Shown here: positions 5,683 to 6,475 of the stretch, one piece after another
How the letters are laid out: each line of letters opens with the position of its first letter
Numbering within the stretch: the first letter of the stretch is position 1
Origin: Bacillota bacterium
GTDB lineage: Bacteria > Bacillota > Bacilli > Alicyclobacillales > SLC66
DNA: 6,475 bases
Assembly (NCBI GenBank): GCA_021846145.1
Contig: JAJZCJ010000187.1
Location: forward strand, 1-6,475
Direction of reading: 5' to 3'
Position numbers and translations under genes: made by a program
The notes under the pieces: model-generated
The model's input: the letters and a program-made list of their open reading frames with translations, nothing else
Told to the model about the DNA's origin: nothing
Database searches by the model: none

Positions 5683-6475
5683 ATGGGCGATACATTGCGC
5701 GGTGCTCTCCGTGCTCCACGGGGGAATGAACTGACTTGTAAAGGATGGGAACAAGAAGCGGCGTTAAGGATGCTTCATAACAATCTGGATCCAGAAGTGG
5801 CAGAACGACCAGATGATTTGGTGGTCTATGGCGGACGCGGAAAGGCCGCAAGGAATTGGGAGGCATTTGACAAGATTGTTAAGGCGCTTCGCAATTTGGA
5901 AAATGATGAGACGTTGCTAATCCAGTCTGGCAAACCAGTCGGGATTTTTAAGACACATGAGGATGCGCCTAGGGTACTACTCTCGAATTCGATGCTCGTC
6001 CCGCGCTGGGCGACGTGGGAACACTTTGATGAGCTTGATAAAAAAGGCCTGATGATGTTCGGTCAGATGACGGCAGGTAGTTGGATCTACATTGGCACAC
6101 AAGGAATTTTACAAGGGACTTATGAGACATTTGCAGAAGCGGCTCGTCAACATACTGGGGGAACGATGGCAGGCACATGGACGCTGACGGCGGGACTAGG
6201 TGGAATGGGTGGAGCTCAACCGCTATCTATCACCATGAACGGTGGGGCGGCTTTAATTGCGGAGGTCGATGACCACCGCATTGAGCGCAGGCTTGAGACA
6301 AGGTATCTGGATCGCAAGGCCAAGGACCTCGATGAAGCCTTAACTTGGATAGAAGAGGCAGTGGCCAATCGTCAACCGCTTTCGGTAGCTGTGCATATGA
6401 ATGCAGTAGATGTCTATCGCGAACTTTTGAAGCGTAATATTGTTCCGGACTATGTCACGGATCAGAAGATCGGAA
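5683..6475 (+). CDS. hutU: urocanate hydratase (urocanase), N-terminal part, runs off the window
   Basis: Urocanase converts urocanate to 4-imidazolone-5-propionate with NAD+ as a tightly bound electrophile, the second step of histidine degradation in the cytoplasm. The visible 264 residues contain family hallmarks: [17 protein letters not shown] (15-31), NNLDPEVAE (33-41), [17 protein letters not shown] (47-63), [18 protein letters not shown] (81-98), [16 protein letters not shown] (127-142), the NAD-binding [10 protein letters not shown] (171-180) and [13 protein letters not shown] (201-213). Full-length urocanases are about 550 aa, so about half is missing, including the C-terminal region. 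The frame is open to the last base with no damage. The gene is transcribed away from the RpiR gene across a 171-nt control region; hutH and hutI would be expected further right but are not seen. The assignment is secure and is the main anchor for reading the neighbouring operon as histidine-related. Confidence 0.97.
   Translation, partial: MGDTLRGALRAPRGNELTCKGWEQEAALRMLHNNLDPEVAERPDDLVVYGGRGKAARNWEAFDKIVKALRNLENDETLLIQSGKPVGIFKTHEDAPRVLLSNSMLVPRWATWEHFDELDKKGLMMFGQMTAGSWIYIGTQGILQGTYETFAEAARQHTGGTMAGTWTLTAGLGGMGGAQPLSITMNGGAALIAEVDDHRIERRLETRYLDRKAKDLDEALTWIEEAVANRQPLSVAVHMNAVDVYRELLKRNIVPDYVTDQKIG

Overview
The window looks like a chromosomal segment of a moderate-GC, Gram-positive bacterium (Bacillota). 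The evidence is strong AGGAGG-type ribosome binding sites, GTG starts, Bacillus-like sigma-A promoters and a urocanase of the Bacillota type. An acidophilic or Alicyclobacillaceae-like host is a guess from overall feel, not something the sequence proves. No mobile element, tRNA, rRNA or CRISPR array is visible.

Layout. Positions 5-979 (+) encode an ApbE-type FAD:protein FMN transferase, possibly cut at its 5' end by the window edge. Positions 1069-1899 (+) encode a leaderless peptidoglycan hydrolase with two PG-binding repeats and an M15 metallopeptidase domain. Positions 1900-2030 lie between convergent genes and hold a long imperfect inverted repeat (1935-2008) with a perfect hairpin nested in its loop. 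Positions 5511-2031 (-) form a three-gene operon: an RpiR-type regulator, an M20 amidase of the carbamoylase family, and a deaminase-type amidohydrolase. Positions 5512-5682 are a divergent control region with two promoters and two dyads. Positions 5683 to the end (+) encode the N-terminal 264 residues of urocanate hydratase (hutU).

How the genes fit together. hutU places the right-hand part in histidine degradation (histidine to urocanate to imidazolonepropionate to N-formimino-glutamate to glutamate). The amidohydrolase keeps most residues I associate with formimidoylglutamate deiminase (HutF), although its overall sequence is closer to the ATZ/TRZ/MtaD deaminases. The M20 enzyme belongs to a family that cleaves N-carbamoyl and also N-formyl amino acids. 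The most interesting reading is that the operon carries an alternative end of the histidine pathway: the amidohydrolase turns formimino-glutamate into N-formyl-glutamate plus ammonia, and the M20 enzyme takes the place of the usual N-formylglutamate deformylase (HutG/NfoD). The RpiR protein would then be the local hut regulator, replacing the better-known HutP or HutC. This is inferred from context and visible residues. hutH and hutI are not in the window and would be expected beyond its right edge.

The two genes on the left (apbE-like and M15 peptidase) have no evident link to histidine use.
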